Assembly: GCA_946498265.1 (NCBI GenBank)
Contig: CAMMNR010000031.1
Location: 1-14,728, forward strand
DNA: 14,728 nt
From: an uncultured Clostridium sp.
GTDB lineage: Bacteria; Bacillota; Clostridia; TANB77; CAG-508
Direction: 5' to 3'
Part shown: in pieces, positions 1 to 6,421 of the stretch
Position numbering within the stretch: the stretch's first letter is position 1
How the letters are laid out: each line of letters opens with the position of its first letter
Notes under the pieces: generated by a model
Told to the model about the DNA's origin: nothing
Databases searched by the model: none
What the model saw: the letters and a program-made list of their open reading frames with translations, nothing else
Translations under genes and position numbers: made by a program

Positions 1-41
1 GCATCTTCTATATTTCCATTATTAACTTTTATTTCTGACAT
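1..41 (-). CDS. 5' end of a gene, possibly ribosomal protein bS21 (partial)
   Basis: An ATG at 41-39 opens a frame running off the left edge; only 13 full codons are visible, reading MSEIKVNNGNIEDA with the last codon incomplete. A strong ribosome binding site (GGAGGG, about 51-56) lies 8-10 bases upstream, and a consensus promoter is centred about 80 bases upstream, so this is a real, well-expressed gene start. Small ribosomal protein bS21 in Firmicutes begins with a similar stretch (MSE-I/V-x-V followed by a negatively charged segment, then A-L-R-R-F-K). That similarity is the only basis for the suggestion. The diagnostic LRRFK stretch would lie just outside the window, so the name is a guess. 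Confidence 0.45.
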   Translation of the reverse strand, partial: MSEIKVNNGNIED

Positions 42-106
42 TTATATTTCCCTCCTTCCGGCCATACGACAAATGTATGTTGGGATAACCCTAATTAACG
101 ATATAT

Positions 107-135
107 ATTATACATTAAAGGTTTATACTTGTCAA
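107..135 (-). promoter_or_regulatory. Consensus sigma-A promoter for the gene starting at 41
   Basis: On the minus strand there is a perfect -35 TTGACA (135-130), a 17-base spacer and a perfect -10 TATAAT (112-107). Transcription should start near 100, giving a leader of about 60 bases before the ATG at 41. The -35 box begins only four bases past the nrdG stop codon, so this promoter separates the last gene from the dnaJ-like/nrdG unit. A perfect match to consensus at both boxes with ideal spacing suggests high constitutive expression, as expected for a ribosomal protein gene. Confidence 0.85.
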
Positions 136-138
136 TAG

Positions 139-660
139 TTAAAACTCAAATAGTACTGTTTTCTTAGCTTTTAGAGATTTTTGAACATCTATTATTCTTT
201 GATTACTTGAACCTCTAAATCTTAATTTTAAGTCTTTTTTATCTTCTTCGAATTTCCCATCAACTATAACATCTAAATAAGATAAAAGTTCCGGTGTTTC
301 TTCCCATGTCTTACACATCTTATCTACTACATCTTTGTCAAAAGTGTATCCAGTATAACACCAAATATTTTTATCTGGAAATTTTTCTTTCACCTTTTTT
401 ACTAATGGTAATAATCCTTTTTGATTTATATGTTCTAATGGTTCTCCTCCTAGCAAAGAAAGTCCTGATACATATGGATGGTCTAATTCTTCTATTACCT
501 TATCTATTTCTTTTTGTGTAAATTCTTTCCCATAATTAAAATCCCATGCTTCTTGATTAAAACAATTTTTGCAATGGTGATTACATCCACTAACAAATAC
601 TGAAACTCTTACTCCTAATCCATTTGCTACATCTGCTTTTTTTATATCTGCATAATTCAT
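139..660 (-). CDS. nrdG: Anaerobic ribonucleotide reductase activating protein (radical SAM)
   Basis: The 173-residue product matches the length of NrdG activases. These cytoplasmic radical SAM enzymes use a [4Fe-4S] cluster and S-adenosylmethionine to install the glycyl radical on the anaerobic class III ribonucleotide reductase NrdD. The cluster motif CxxxCxxC is C26, C30, C33 in GCNHHCKNC, and the SAM-binding GGEP is at residues 71-74. The N-terminal segment MNYADIKKADVANGLGVRVS is typical of the family. The ATG at 660 has an AGAAGGAA-like ribosome binding site. The gene follows the J-domain gene by 39 bases and is probably co-transcribed with it. No nrdD lies in the window, although the two are often adjacent. 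The presence of NrdG indicates an organism that makes DNA precursors without oxygen. Confidence 0.93.
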   Translation of the reverse strand: MNYADIKKADVANGLGVRVSVFVSGCNHHCKNCFNQEAWDFNYGKEFTQKEIDKVIEELDHPYVSGLSLLGGEPLEHINQKGLLPLVKKVKEKFPDKNIWCYTGYTFDKDVVDKMCKTWEETPELLSYLDVIVDGKFEEDKKDLKLRFRGSSNQRIIDVQKSLKAKKTVLFEF

Positions 661-699
661 TTATTATTCCTTCTTTCCTAATTATTGCTTTTATTTTTA

Positions 700-1317
700 T
701 TATGAGAAAAGTCCTCCAATCCAATTAAATAATGGGTTTTCAAATAATAATTCTCTCATCCATCCATTTGTGAATGGTATAAACCATAATATAACTCCTA
801 TAATGATAACAATAATAATTGTAAGCATAATTGCAAACACACCTTTTTTTGATGGTGCTTCGAAATTATCCATGGAAAATTTTCTATCTTTAAATAGCTT
901 CTTGGTTAATGCTAGTATTGCTGAAAAAGTTCCTACTTGATATACACCTTCTGCATTATCTAATTTCTTTCTTCTCTTTTTATTATTCATTGTGCTTTCA
1001 TCTTGTCTAATTTGCTGTTCTTGTTGTTCATGATAAATTCTTTGTTGTTCATGATAAAAATTTTGTTGTTCTTCATATATTCTCTGTTTTTCCAATTCCT
1101 CTCTCTGAATTTCAGCATCATATTGCTCCTTTAAAAAAGGATTAGATAAAACTTCATATGCTTCATTTATTTCTTGCATTTTATTTTCACAATATGTTTT
1201 TGCAATTCCCTGCTGCTTATCTGGATGATATTTTTGCACAAGAACTTTATATGCTTTTTCTATTACTTCACTAGAAGCTAATCTATTTACTTCCAATATT
1301 TCATAATAATCTTTCAT
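700..1317 (-). CDS. J-domain protein with C-terminal membrane segment
   Basis: This 205-residue protein carries an N-terminal J domain (about residues 3-68) with the invariant HPD at 31-33, which stimulates the ATPase of an Hsp70 (DnaK). It lacks the Gly/Phe region, the zinc-finger CxxCxGxG repeats and the substrate-binding domain of canonical DnaJ, so it is a specialised co-chaperone rather than dnaJ itself. Residues 70-105 are a charged, Gln-rich probable coiled coil containing three tandem heptads (79-99: RIYEEQQ, NFYHEQQ, RIYHEQQ). A basic patch (KKRRKK, 113-118) follows, and one hydrophobic segment spans about 159-182. The likely topology is a cytosolic J domain tethered to the membrane by its C-terminus. 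The ATG at 1317 is preceded by AAGGAGT about 11 bases away. Substrate and partner are unknown. It shares a promoter with nrdG. Confidence 0.82.
   Translation of the reverse strand: MKDYYEILEVNRLASSEVIEKAYKVLVQKYHPDKQQGIAKTYCENKMQEINEAYEVLSNPFLKEQYDAEIQREELEKQRIYEEQQNFYHEQQRIYHEQQEQQIRQDESTMNNKKRRKKLDNAEGVYQVGTFSAILALTKKLFKDRKFSMDNFEAPSKKGVFAIMLTIIIVIIIGVILWFIPFTNGWMRELLFENPLFNWIGGLFS
1020..1082 (-). repeat. Three tandem 21-bp repeats inside the J-domain gene
   Basis: The coding sequence for residues 79-99 is a near-repeat of 21 bases three times over. It encodes heptads ending in YEEQQ, YHEQQ and YHEQQ. The unit is a multiple of three, so copy number can change without shifting the frame, lengthening or shortening the predicted coiled coil in steps of one heptad. 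Boundaries are approximate. Confidence 0.7.
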
Positions 1318-1350
1318 ATTGCTTAGATACTCCTTAATTTTTTCTTTTTT

Positions 1351-1379
1351 ATTCTATACTAAAGAAACAAAAATATCAA
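1351..1379 (-). promoter_or_regulatory. Promoter of the dnaJ-like/nrdG unit
   Basis: The minus strand carries TTGATA (1379-1374), a 17-base spacer and TAGAAT (1356-1351), each one base from the sigma-A consensus. The predicted start, near 1344, leaves a leader of about 26 bases that contains the AAGGAGT ribosome binding site. It lies downstream of the terminator at 1467-1507, so the pair is an independent transcription unit. Confidence 0.7.
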
Positions 1380-1466
1380 TACTAAATAAAAAAAATCTTC
1401 AATTTACGTTATAGCAGCAAAAAGTATAATATATATGTCTGAAAATCACATACTAAACTATAACAT

Positions 1467-1507
1467 AAAAAAATACCTCAAAAGTATATTAGCCCTTGAG
1501 GTATTTT
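1467..1507 (-). terminator. Rho-independent terminator of the LPKTG protein gene
   Basis: There is a perfect 11-bp inverted repeat (1471-1481 with 1496-1506) around a 14-base loop. On the minus strand the stem is followed directly by seven U residues (complement of 1467-1473). It begins 15 bases after the stop codon at 1522-1524. The other strand has only a shorter T stretch (TTTTATTT), so the main direction is the minus strand. Confidence 0.88.
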
Positions 1508-1521
1508 ATTTAAATTTATTA

Positions 1522-2253
1522 TTAAACTGCTCTTTTATATTTAATATAAGTTATTATTCCTGCAACAACACCTACAATAATTCCTATAATTAGAAAATCA
1601 CCTACAAGTCCTGTTTTTGGTAATGTTAACCCTGAATTTTGCGAATTCGGATTATTTGGTACAACACTATTGGAAGAAATATTATTGCCACTAATATTAG
1701 TATTATTCCCGCCACTACTGGAATTACCTCCTGTATTAGTATTGTTTTGGTTTCCTCCACCATTTTCTACTATTGTAACTTCAGCAGATACATCTTCTAT
1801 AGTAAAACTTTCTGTATCAGTAGAGAATTCATTACTCTTTAATGCAATTGTTTGCTCTCCTAGTTCTGCACCCTCTTTTACAGTCAATATAATTTTTCCT
1901 ATCGCTTGATCTTCACTTGTTGTTTCATAATCTGATTTCGTAATAGTAAGGGAATCTTCAATTAGAGTTACTCCCCAAACATTATTATTGTCTGATTGTA
2001 CTTGCACATCAAATACATCAGTATTGACATCTATTACTCCATTGTATATAGCAATTCCAGAACCAGCTTCAATATTAGAAACATTCATTGTAAGAGTCAC
2101 ACTCTCTCCTACTTGTAATTCTTCTTTGTCTGGTGTTAATGTCAAAGTACATGTATAATCATCTGCCGCTAAACTTTTAATTCCTATTGTCCCAATAAAA
2201 ATCACAAAAATAGCTAGCATTAATATTATCTTTTTCAATTTTTTATTTATCAT
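1522..2253 (-). CDS. LPXTG wall-anchored surface protein with cohesin-like domain
   Basis: The 243-residue product has the full layout of a sortase substrate. A signal peptide covers residues 1 to about 30, with a basic start (INKKLKK), a hydrophobic core and a likely cut after SLAA. One beta-rich domain (about 33-162) resembles cohesin/Ig-like surface modules in its alternating pattern: LTPDKEELQVGESVTLTMNV near the start and IGKIILTVK in the middle. An Asn/Ser/Gly-rich linker spans about 163-208. The sorting signal LPKTG (211-215) is followed by a hydrophobic segment (219-236) and a basic tail (KYKRAV). No sortase gene is in the window. Without a dockerin partner or a cellulosome context, the cohesin likeness should not be read as cellulosome function; adhesion or wall structure is equally possible. 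The ATG at 2253 is preceded by an unusual all-G site, AGGGGG. Confidence 0.85.
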   Translation of the reverse strand: MINKKLKKIILMLAIFVIFIGTIGIKSLAADDYTCTLTLTPDKEELQVGESVTLTMNVSNIEAGSGIAIYNGVIDVNTDVFDVQVQSDNNNVWGVTLIEDSLTITKSDYETTSEDQAIGKIILTVKEGAELGEQTIALKSNEFSTDTESFTIEDVSAEVTIVENGGGNQNNTNTGGNSSSGGNNTNISGNNISSNSVVPNNPNSQNSGLTLPKTGLVGDFLIIGIIVGVVAGIITYIKYKRAV

Positions 2254-2318
2254 GAATATTCCCCCTATATAGTTATATACTTATTATATTATATATCTCA
2301 TATTTTATCATTTTTTTC

Positions 2319-2331
2319 AATAGGTCCTATT
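2319..2331. promoter_or_regulatory. 13-base palindrome next to a possible -35 box
   Basis: AATAGGTCCTATT is a perfect palindrome around one central base. Its left end overlaps the TTGAAA that could serve as the -35 of the LPKTG gene. That position would suit a dimeric repressor operator, but no regulator is known here and the promoter itself is weakly supported. Confidence 0.3.
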
Positions 2332-2376
2332 TCCCTAAAAGGATAATTCGTTGAAGTATAGGGGATTTTAGCTTTT

Positions 2377-2431
2377 TTACATTTTTATTACATTTTTGTT
2401 ACATTTTTGTTGCATTTCTATTACATTTTCT
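2377..2431. repeat. Five tandem 11-bp repeats
   Basis: Five consecutive 11-base units: TTACATTTTTA (2377), TTACATTTTTG (2388), TTACATTTTTG (2399), TTGCATTTCTA (2410) and TTACATTTTCT (2421). Each contains a run of T on the plus strand (A-tract on the minus strand) recurring every 11 bases. That is close to one helical turn, so this stretch may be intrinsically curved. It lies 124-178 bases upstream of the LPKTG gene start and about 100 bases after the ftsH stop. Confidence 0.85.
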
Positions 2432-2529
2432 TTTCCTAGTACAAATCTACTGAACAATAGTGGGCTTCCTTTAATATTTTTCCTGTTTATAATACTCCAA
2501 ATCCCGTGGCATTGTTCATGTGTCAAATT

Positions 2530-4335
2530 TTATCCAAATATTGCTTCAAATTCATCTGCCTCTATTTTCTCTTTTTCTAGTAATATTCCTGCTACTTGAT
2601 GTAATTTATCAACATTATCTGTTAATATTTGTTTTGCTCTATTATATCCTTTATCTACTATTGATTTTGTTTCTTCATCAATAATAGCAGCAGTCTCTTC
2701 TGAGTATTCTTTTGCTTGTGCAAAGTCTCTTCCCAAAAATACCTCTTCTTGGCTAGAACCTAACATTAATGTTCCTATTCTATCACTCATACCATATTTA
2801 GTAACCATACTTCTAGCAATTTTTGTTGCTCTTTCTATGTCATTACTTGCTCCAGTTGAAATATCATTTAATATAAGTGCTTCTGCAACTCTACCACCTA
2901 GTAGAGAAACTATATTTTCTTCCATTTCAGTTTTTGACATAAAAGATTTATCTTCAGTTGGACGATACATTGTATATCCTCCAGCCATTCCTCTTGGTAC
3001 TATTGATATTTGATGTACTGGATCTTGAGTTTCTAAGAAATGGCTTACAACTGCATGACCTGCTTCATGATAAGCAACTAATCTATTTTCTTTTTCACTT
3101 CTTACCTTAGTTTTCTTTTCAGGTCCCATTGTTACTTTAACCATTGCATCTTCTATTTCTCTCATTCCTATTTCATTTAAGTTTCTTCTAGCTGCTAATA
3201 ATGCTGCTTCATTTAATACATTTTCTAAGTCTGCACCTGCAAATCCAGATGTATTTTTTGCTATTACTTTTAAGTCTACATCATCAGCTAATCTTTTCTT
3301 TCTTGAGTGAACTTCTAATATTTGTTCTCTTGCTTTTACATCAGGTAATCCTACTACTATTTGTCTATCAAATCTTCCGGCTCTTAATAAAGCTTTATCT
3401 AATACGTCTGGTCTGTTTGTTGCTGCAAGTACTATTACTCCTTCATTTTCTGCAAAGCCATCCATTTCAACTAATAATTGATTTAATGTTTGCTCTCTTT
3501 CATCATGTCCGCCACCAAGTCCTGCTCCTCTTTGACGTCCAACTGCATCAATTTCATCTATAAATATAATACAAGGTGCATTTTTCTTTGCTTGCTCAAA
3601 TAAATCTCTTACTCTTGAAGCACCAACACCTACAAACATTTCAACAAAGTCTGAACCACTTATTATAAAAAATGGTACTCCTGCTTCTCCTGCTACAGCT
3701 TTTGCAAGTAATGTTTTACCTGTACCTGGTTGACCAACTAATAAAACTCCTTTAGGAATTCTTGCTCCCATATCTGTAAATTTTTTAGGATTTTTCAAAA
3801 ATTGTACTATTTCTTCTAATTCTTCTTTTTCTTCATCAACACCTGCTACATCTTCAAATGTTATTTTATTCTTCTCAGCTGGTGTCATCATTCTTGCTTT
3901 ACTCTTTCCAAATGTCATTGTTTTGCTTCCTGGATTTCCACTATTTGCTCCACCCATCATTAAGAACCAGAAAATTAAGAAAATTATTAATAATCCAAAT
4001 GGTGTTAATAAACTAAGTATTGTTATAAATATTGATTGTGATTTTTCTTCTAATGTAAATGCTCCGTTTTTCAAATATTCTTCAGAATAAGTTAAAAAAC
4101 TTCCCATATCTGGTATATTAACTTCTTTTTTTAGTTTATCATCTTTCATTTGAACTGTTGCTGTTTTACCATCTGACTCAATTTCAATTGATTCTACATT
4201 TCCTTCATTTATATTAGTAAGTAATTCAGAATATTTTAATTTAGAATCACTATTTTCTACTATAGATGACAGAACTACTATAAATATTACTCCTATTATC
4301 AGCCACATTGCTAATGTTTTTATTCCATTTTTCAA
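2530..4335 (-). CDS. ftsH: ATP-dependent zinc metalloprotease FtsH
   Basis: FtsH is a hexameric membrane-anchored AAA+ protease that unfolds and degrades misplaced or short-lived membrane and cytosolic proteins. Two membrane segments (about 8-24 and 104-127) flank an extracytoplasmic domain. The AAA module has Walker A GQPGTGKT (201-208; most homologues have GPPGTGKT), pore loop FVGVG (234-238), Walker B IIFIDE (256-261) and arginine fingers R318 and R321. The protease site is HEAGH (423-427), with a probable third zinc ligand D499 in NDIERAT. At 601 residues it is shorter than the E. coli enzyme (644) because the hydrophilic C-terminal tail is nearly absent. The start is TTG at 4335: a TGA lies in frame five codons upstream, and GAGGAGGA is correctly spaced before TTG. 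The next ATG (codon 10) has no such site and would cut into the first membrane segment. tilS is immediately upstream, as in many Firmicutes. Confidence 0.97.
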   Translation of the reverse strand: MKNGIKTLAMWLIIGVIFIVVLSSIVENSDSKLKYSELLTNINEGNVESIEIESDGKTATVQMKDDKLKKEVNIPDMGSFLTYSEEYLKNGAFTLEEKSQSIFITILSLLTPFGLLIIFLIFWFLMMGGANSGNPGSKTMTFGKSKARMMTPAEKNKITFEDVAGVDEEKEELEEIVQFLKNPKKFTDMGARIPKGVLLVGQPGTGKTLLAKAVAGEAGVPFFIISGSDFVEMFVGVGASRVRDLFEQAKKNAPCIIFIDEIDAVGRQRGAGLGGGHDEREQTLNQLLVEMDGFAENEGVIVLAATNRPDVLDKALLRAGRFDRQIVVGLPDVKAREQILEVHSRKKRLADDVDLKVIAKNTSGFAGADLENVLNEAALLAARRNLNEIGMREIEDAMVKVTMGPEKKTKVRSEKENRLVAYHEAGHAVVSHFLETQDPVHQISIVPRGMAGGYTMYRPTEDKSFMSKTEMEENIVSLLGGRVAEALILNDISTGASNDIERATKIARSMVTKYGMSDRIGTLMLGSSQEEVFLGRDFAQAKEYSEETAAIIDEETKSIVDKGYNRAKQILTDNVDKLHQVAGILLEKEKIEADEFEAIFG

Positions 4336-4363
4336 AATAATTCCTCCTCATGTTTTTTATTTA

Positions 4364-4388
4364 TCTACTGCCCACTTGAAACAATAGA
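4364..4388 (-). promoter_or_regulatory. Hairpin in the ftsH leader
   Basis: On the minus strand TCTATTG pairs with CAGTAGA (seven pairs, one of them G-U) around an 11-base loop. It lies between the predicted transcription start (about 4404) and the ribosome binding site (4341-4347). The same six-pair stem, CTATTG/CAGTAG, recurs just after the ftsH coding region (2446-2460) with a two-base loop. A regulatory role is possible but not shown. Confidence 0.35.
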
Positions 4389-4410
4389 CACTTCTTAAAA
4401 TGATAAAATT

Positions 4411-4439
4411 CTTATATCATATTGTTTTTTCTTTTTCAA
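4411..4439 (-). promoter_or_regulatory. Promoter of ftsH
   Basis: TTGAAA (4439-4434), a 17-base spacer and TATAAG (4416-4411) on the minus strand, with an upstream TG giving an extended -10 (TGATATAAG). The predicted start near 4404 leaves a leader of about 70 bases. ftsH can therefore be transcribed separately from tilS, although I see no strong terminator after tilS. Confidence 0.78.
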
Positions 4440-4502
4440 TAGTTTTTTTATTTCTTTTTCATTACAAAAAATATTAAATTTCTAAGCCTTTACGGATAAT
4501 AG

Positions 4503-5510
4503 TTATACCCTTGATATATATATTTTATGGTTTTTTACAAAAACTTTAAGATTTTTATTAGGAGTTAAATATTTATTTCCAATATTATTACTACAAAGTT
4601 TTAAAATATCTTCTATATGTACTCTTTCTATTCCTTTTGAACTCCCAAAAAGTCTTGTTATAGTATATAATATAATTCTTGATTTTATTACTTTTTCTTG
4701 TAAATTAAACTGTTTTAAATCTAAAGCTATTTCATTTTCTTTTTCATCTAATAGTATATATGTATATGCTTTTTTTACTTGTTTTTCTATATATTCTTCT
4801 TCTTCTGCAACTAATGTTGACAATCTGTCCATTGTATCTACGATATTAGAATTGAACTCTTTTTTTATATACGGAATAACAATATTTCGTATTTTATTCC
4901 TTGTATATACATTATCAAAATTAGATTTATCTATTCTAGGATTTAAATTTTGTTTTTTACAATAATCTTCTATCTCATTTCTTTCACATTCGATTAATGG
5001 TCTTATATATTTATCTCTTTTTACTTCTATTCCTTTTAGTCCATTTATTCCTGTTCCTCTTAAAATATTCATAATAATAGTTTCAGCCTTATCGTTTTTA
5101 TTATGTGCAATAGCTATCTTATTTGCATTTGTCTTTTTCAAGATTTCTTCAAAAAAAGCATATCTTTCATTTCTTCCTGCTTCTTCAGTTCCTATTTTAT
5201 TAGTATTAGCTATTTTTTTTACATCTATTCTTTTAGCATAAAATTCAATATCATTTTTTTCACAAAATTTTTTAACAAATTCCTCTTCTTCGTTTGCTTC
5301 ATCTCTAATCATATGATTAACATGTGCCACAACAATTGCCAAAGGGGACGGGCTATTTTGGCACACTTTTATTAAAATGTCTAATAAACACATTGAATCT
5401 GGTCCTCCTGAAACTCCAACTACTATTTTGTCACCACTTTCTATTAAATTATATTTCTGTATTGTTTTTATTGTTTTAGTATAACAATCTTCTTTTATTC
5501 TTTTTGACAT
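4503..5510 (-). CDS. tilS: tRNA(Ile)-lysidine synthase TilS
   Basis: TilS attaches lysine to C34 of the CAU-anticodon tRNA-Ile, switching it from AUG to AUA decoding; it is essential in most bacteria. The N-terminal ATP pyrophosphatase domain (about 25-215) carries the SGGPDS loop at 34-39, the family stretch VAHVNHMIRDEA (61-72) and AIAHNKNDKAET (134-145). Homologues usually read H-x2-D-Q-A-E-T at the last site. At 335 residues it is shorter than B. subtilis or E. coli TilS, with a reduced C-terminal part. The ATG at 5510 follows GAAGGAG. Unusually, codons 48-58 (KVCQNSPSPLA, bases 5369-5337) are almost identical to a repeat found at the end of dnaB, so a REP-type palindrome is part of the reading frame. 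It falls between the first helix and second strand, a loop that should tolerate change. A transposase gene lies directly upstream. Confidence 0.95.
   Translation of the reverse strand: MSKRIKEDCYTKTIKTIQKYNLIESGDKIVVGVSGGPDSMCLLDILIKVCQNSPSPLAIVVAHVNHMIRDEANEEEEFVKKFCEKNDIEFYAKRIDVKKIANTNKIGTEEAGRNERYAFFEEILKKTNANKIAIAHNKNDKAETIIMNILRGTGINGLKGIEVKRDKYIRPLIECERNEIEDYCKKQNLNPRIDKSNFDNVYTRNKIRNIVIPYIKKEFNSNIVDTMDRLSTLVAEEEEYIEKQVKKAYTYILLDEKENEIALDLKQFNLQEKVIKSRIILYTITRLFGSSKGIERVHIEDILKLCSNNIGNKYLTPNKNLKVFVKNHKIYISRV
5337..5369 (+). repeat. REP-like palindrome A inside tilS
   Basis: These 33 bases match the complement of 6422-6454 at 31 positions: 25 consecutive identities, two mismatches, then six more identities. 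TGCCAAA (5337-5343) pairs with TTTGGCA (5357-5363) around a GGGGACGGGC-containing loop. Compared with copy B, the left arm has lost its outer GTG, shortening the stem from ten pairs to seven. The repeat is exactly 11 codons of tilS and introduces no stop. It is inverted relative to copy B, and the RAYT transposase gene lies between them. Confidence 0.92.
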
Positions 5511-5573
5511 TTTTTTCTCCTTCTTTATTTTCTGTTTTTATCGATTTTGGCTTTATCATACTTTTTTTATTCG

Positions 5574-6335
5574 TTAATCGTTTTTTAATAATTTTCTTAA
5601 ACTCTCTCTGTTTATTTGAATTATATTTTCCATAATTCTAAATGAAATATTTTTCAATTTTAACAATTTGACTAATTCCTTTAAATATTTTCTATTATCA
5701 TGCAAGTCTATCATACTAATATTTTTTGTTTTTAAATAATTATCAACTTCTTTTTTACATATTTGATTTTTATCAACTTTATCACATTCCAATAAATGAA
5801 ACTCTAAATCATTTTCATCATTATTTATTAATTCTCTTTTTTCACTTTGTAATATTGATATTTCAAGATTTTTTCTTACATTTTCTTGACTATTCTTATA
5901 TAACATACTAAAACTTGAAAATCTATAATCTGACTTATCCTCACAAATTCCAGCTTTTATTGGGTTTTCATGAATATAATCTATACAACGATATAAATGT
6001 TTTAAAGACATTATCACTTGTGATTTATATCTATTTTTAAAAACATATCCAGTTCTATCATGTTTTTTATTGTAATAAACTGCATATTGTGTATTTATTT
6101 TGTGCATAAATGTTGCCATATCATTAATATTTTGCGTATTTATTAAAATATGCGAATGATTATCCATAATGCAATATGATAATATTTTAATATCTAAACT
6201 TTTTTCTTCTGAATTAATTAACTTCAAATATTTAATTTTTTCTTCATTTGTTCCAAATATATATTCTTTATTTATTCCTTGTGTCATTATATGAAAAAAA
6301 GACACTGTCATATGGTTTCTTGGTATTCTTGGCAT
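5574..6335 (-). CDS. RAYT / REP-associated tyrosine transposase (IS200-like Y1 family)
   Basis: This is a single-strand-DNA transposase of the HUH/Y1 superfamily. The protein is 253 residues from the ATG at 6335. The frame stays open to a TTG at 6350, but that reading would bury the GGAG ribosome binding site, and MPRIPR is the usual RAYT beginning. The metal-binding HxH is H60-S-H62 in MDNHSHILI. RAYT signatures include FKNRYKSQVI (99-108) and DYIHENPIKAGI (119-130), in which Y120 is the likely nucleophile. Residues 140-253 form a Lys/Glu-rich extension ending in a possible helix-turn-helix (about 225-250). RAYT enzymes bind and process REP palindromes and are usually single-copy and non-autonomous, unlike ordinary IS200. 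Inverted REP-like copies lie on either side (5337-5369 and 6422-6458). The gene sits between dnaB and tilS in the same direction and is probably transcribed with them. The family is clear; activity is untested. Confidence 0.88.
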   Translation of the reverse strand: MPRIPRNHMTVSFFHIMTQGINKEYIFGTNEEKIKYLKLINSEEKSLDIKILSYCIMDNHSHILINTQNINDMATFMHKINTQYAVYYNKKHDRTGYVFKNRYKSQVIMSLKHLYRCIDYIHENPIKAGICEDKSDYRFSSFSMLYKNSQENVRKNLEISILQSEKRELINNDENDLEFHLLECDKVDKNQICKKEVDNYLKTKNISMIDLHDNRKYLKELVKLLKLKNISFRIMENIIQINRESLRKLLKND

Positions 6336-6421
6336 AAATTCTCCTTTCAAATTTTAAAATATGCCCCTATATAACATTGTCCCCCCAAAAGTATGTAAAA
6401 ATATTAATTATATTTGACACC

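Larger units (their letters stand above)
2254..2529. other. Intergenic region between ftsH and the LPKTG gene
   Basis: These 276 bases hold several elements and no clear gene. In transcription order they are: the 50 open codons that continue the ftsH frame after its stop; a short stem CTATTG/CAGTAG near 2446-2460; the five-copy 11-bp repeat at 2377-2431; a 13-base palindrome AATAGGTCCTATT at 2319-2331; and a weak promoter candidate made of TTGAAA (2320-2315) and TATATA (2295-2290) with a long 19-base spacer. TATAAT-like strings also occur near 2285, without a good -35. I see no convincing intrinsic terminator for ftsH, since no GC stem is followed by U residues on the minus strand. Confidence 0.55.

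Noticed and set aside
2377..2431. The 11-bp tandem repeats as a CRISPR array
   Set aside because: Units are contiguous and far too short, with no spacers and no cas genes in the window.
2396..2599. Plus-strand open frame over the 11-bp repeats and the ftsH end
   Set aside because: It overlaps the conserved ftsH C-terminus in antisense, and its content resembles other shadow frames here.
6336..6350. Upstream TTG start for the transposase, adding five residues
   Set aside because: The extra codons consist of the GGAG ribosome binding site of the ATG at 6335, and RAYT proteins typically start MPRxPR.
6360..6421. Promoter for the transposase gene
   Set aside because: TTTACA and TATATA are present but about 20 bases apart, too far for a confident call.
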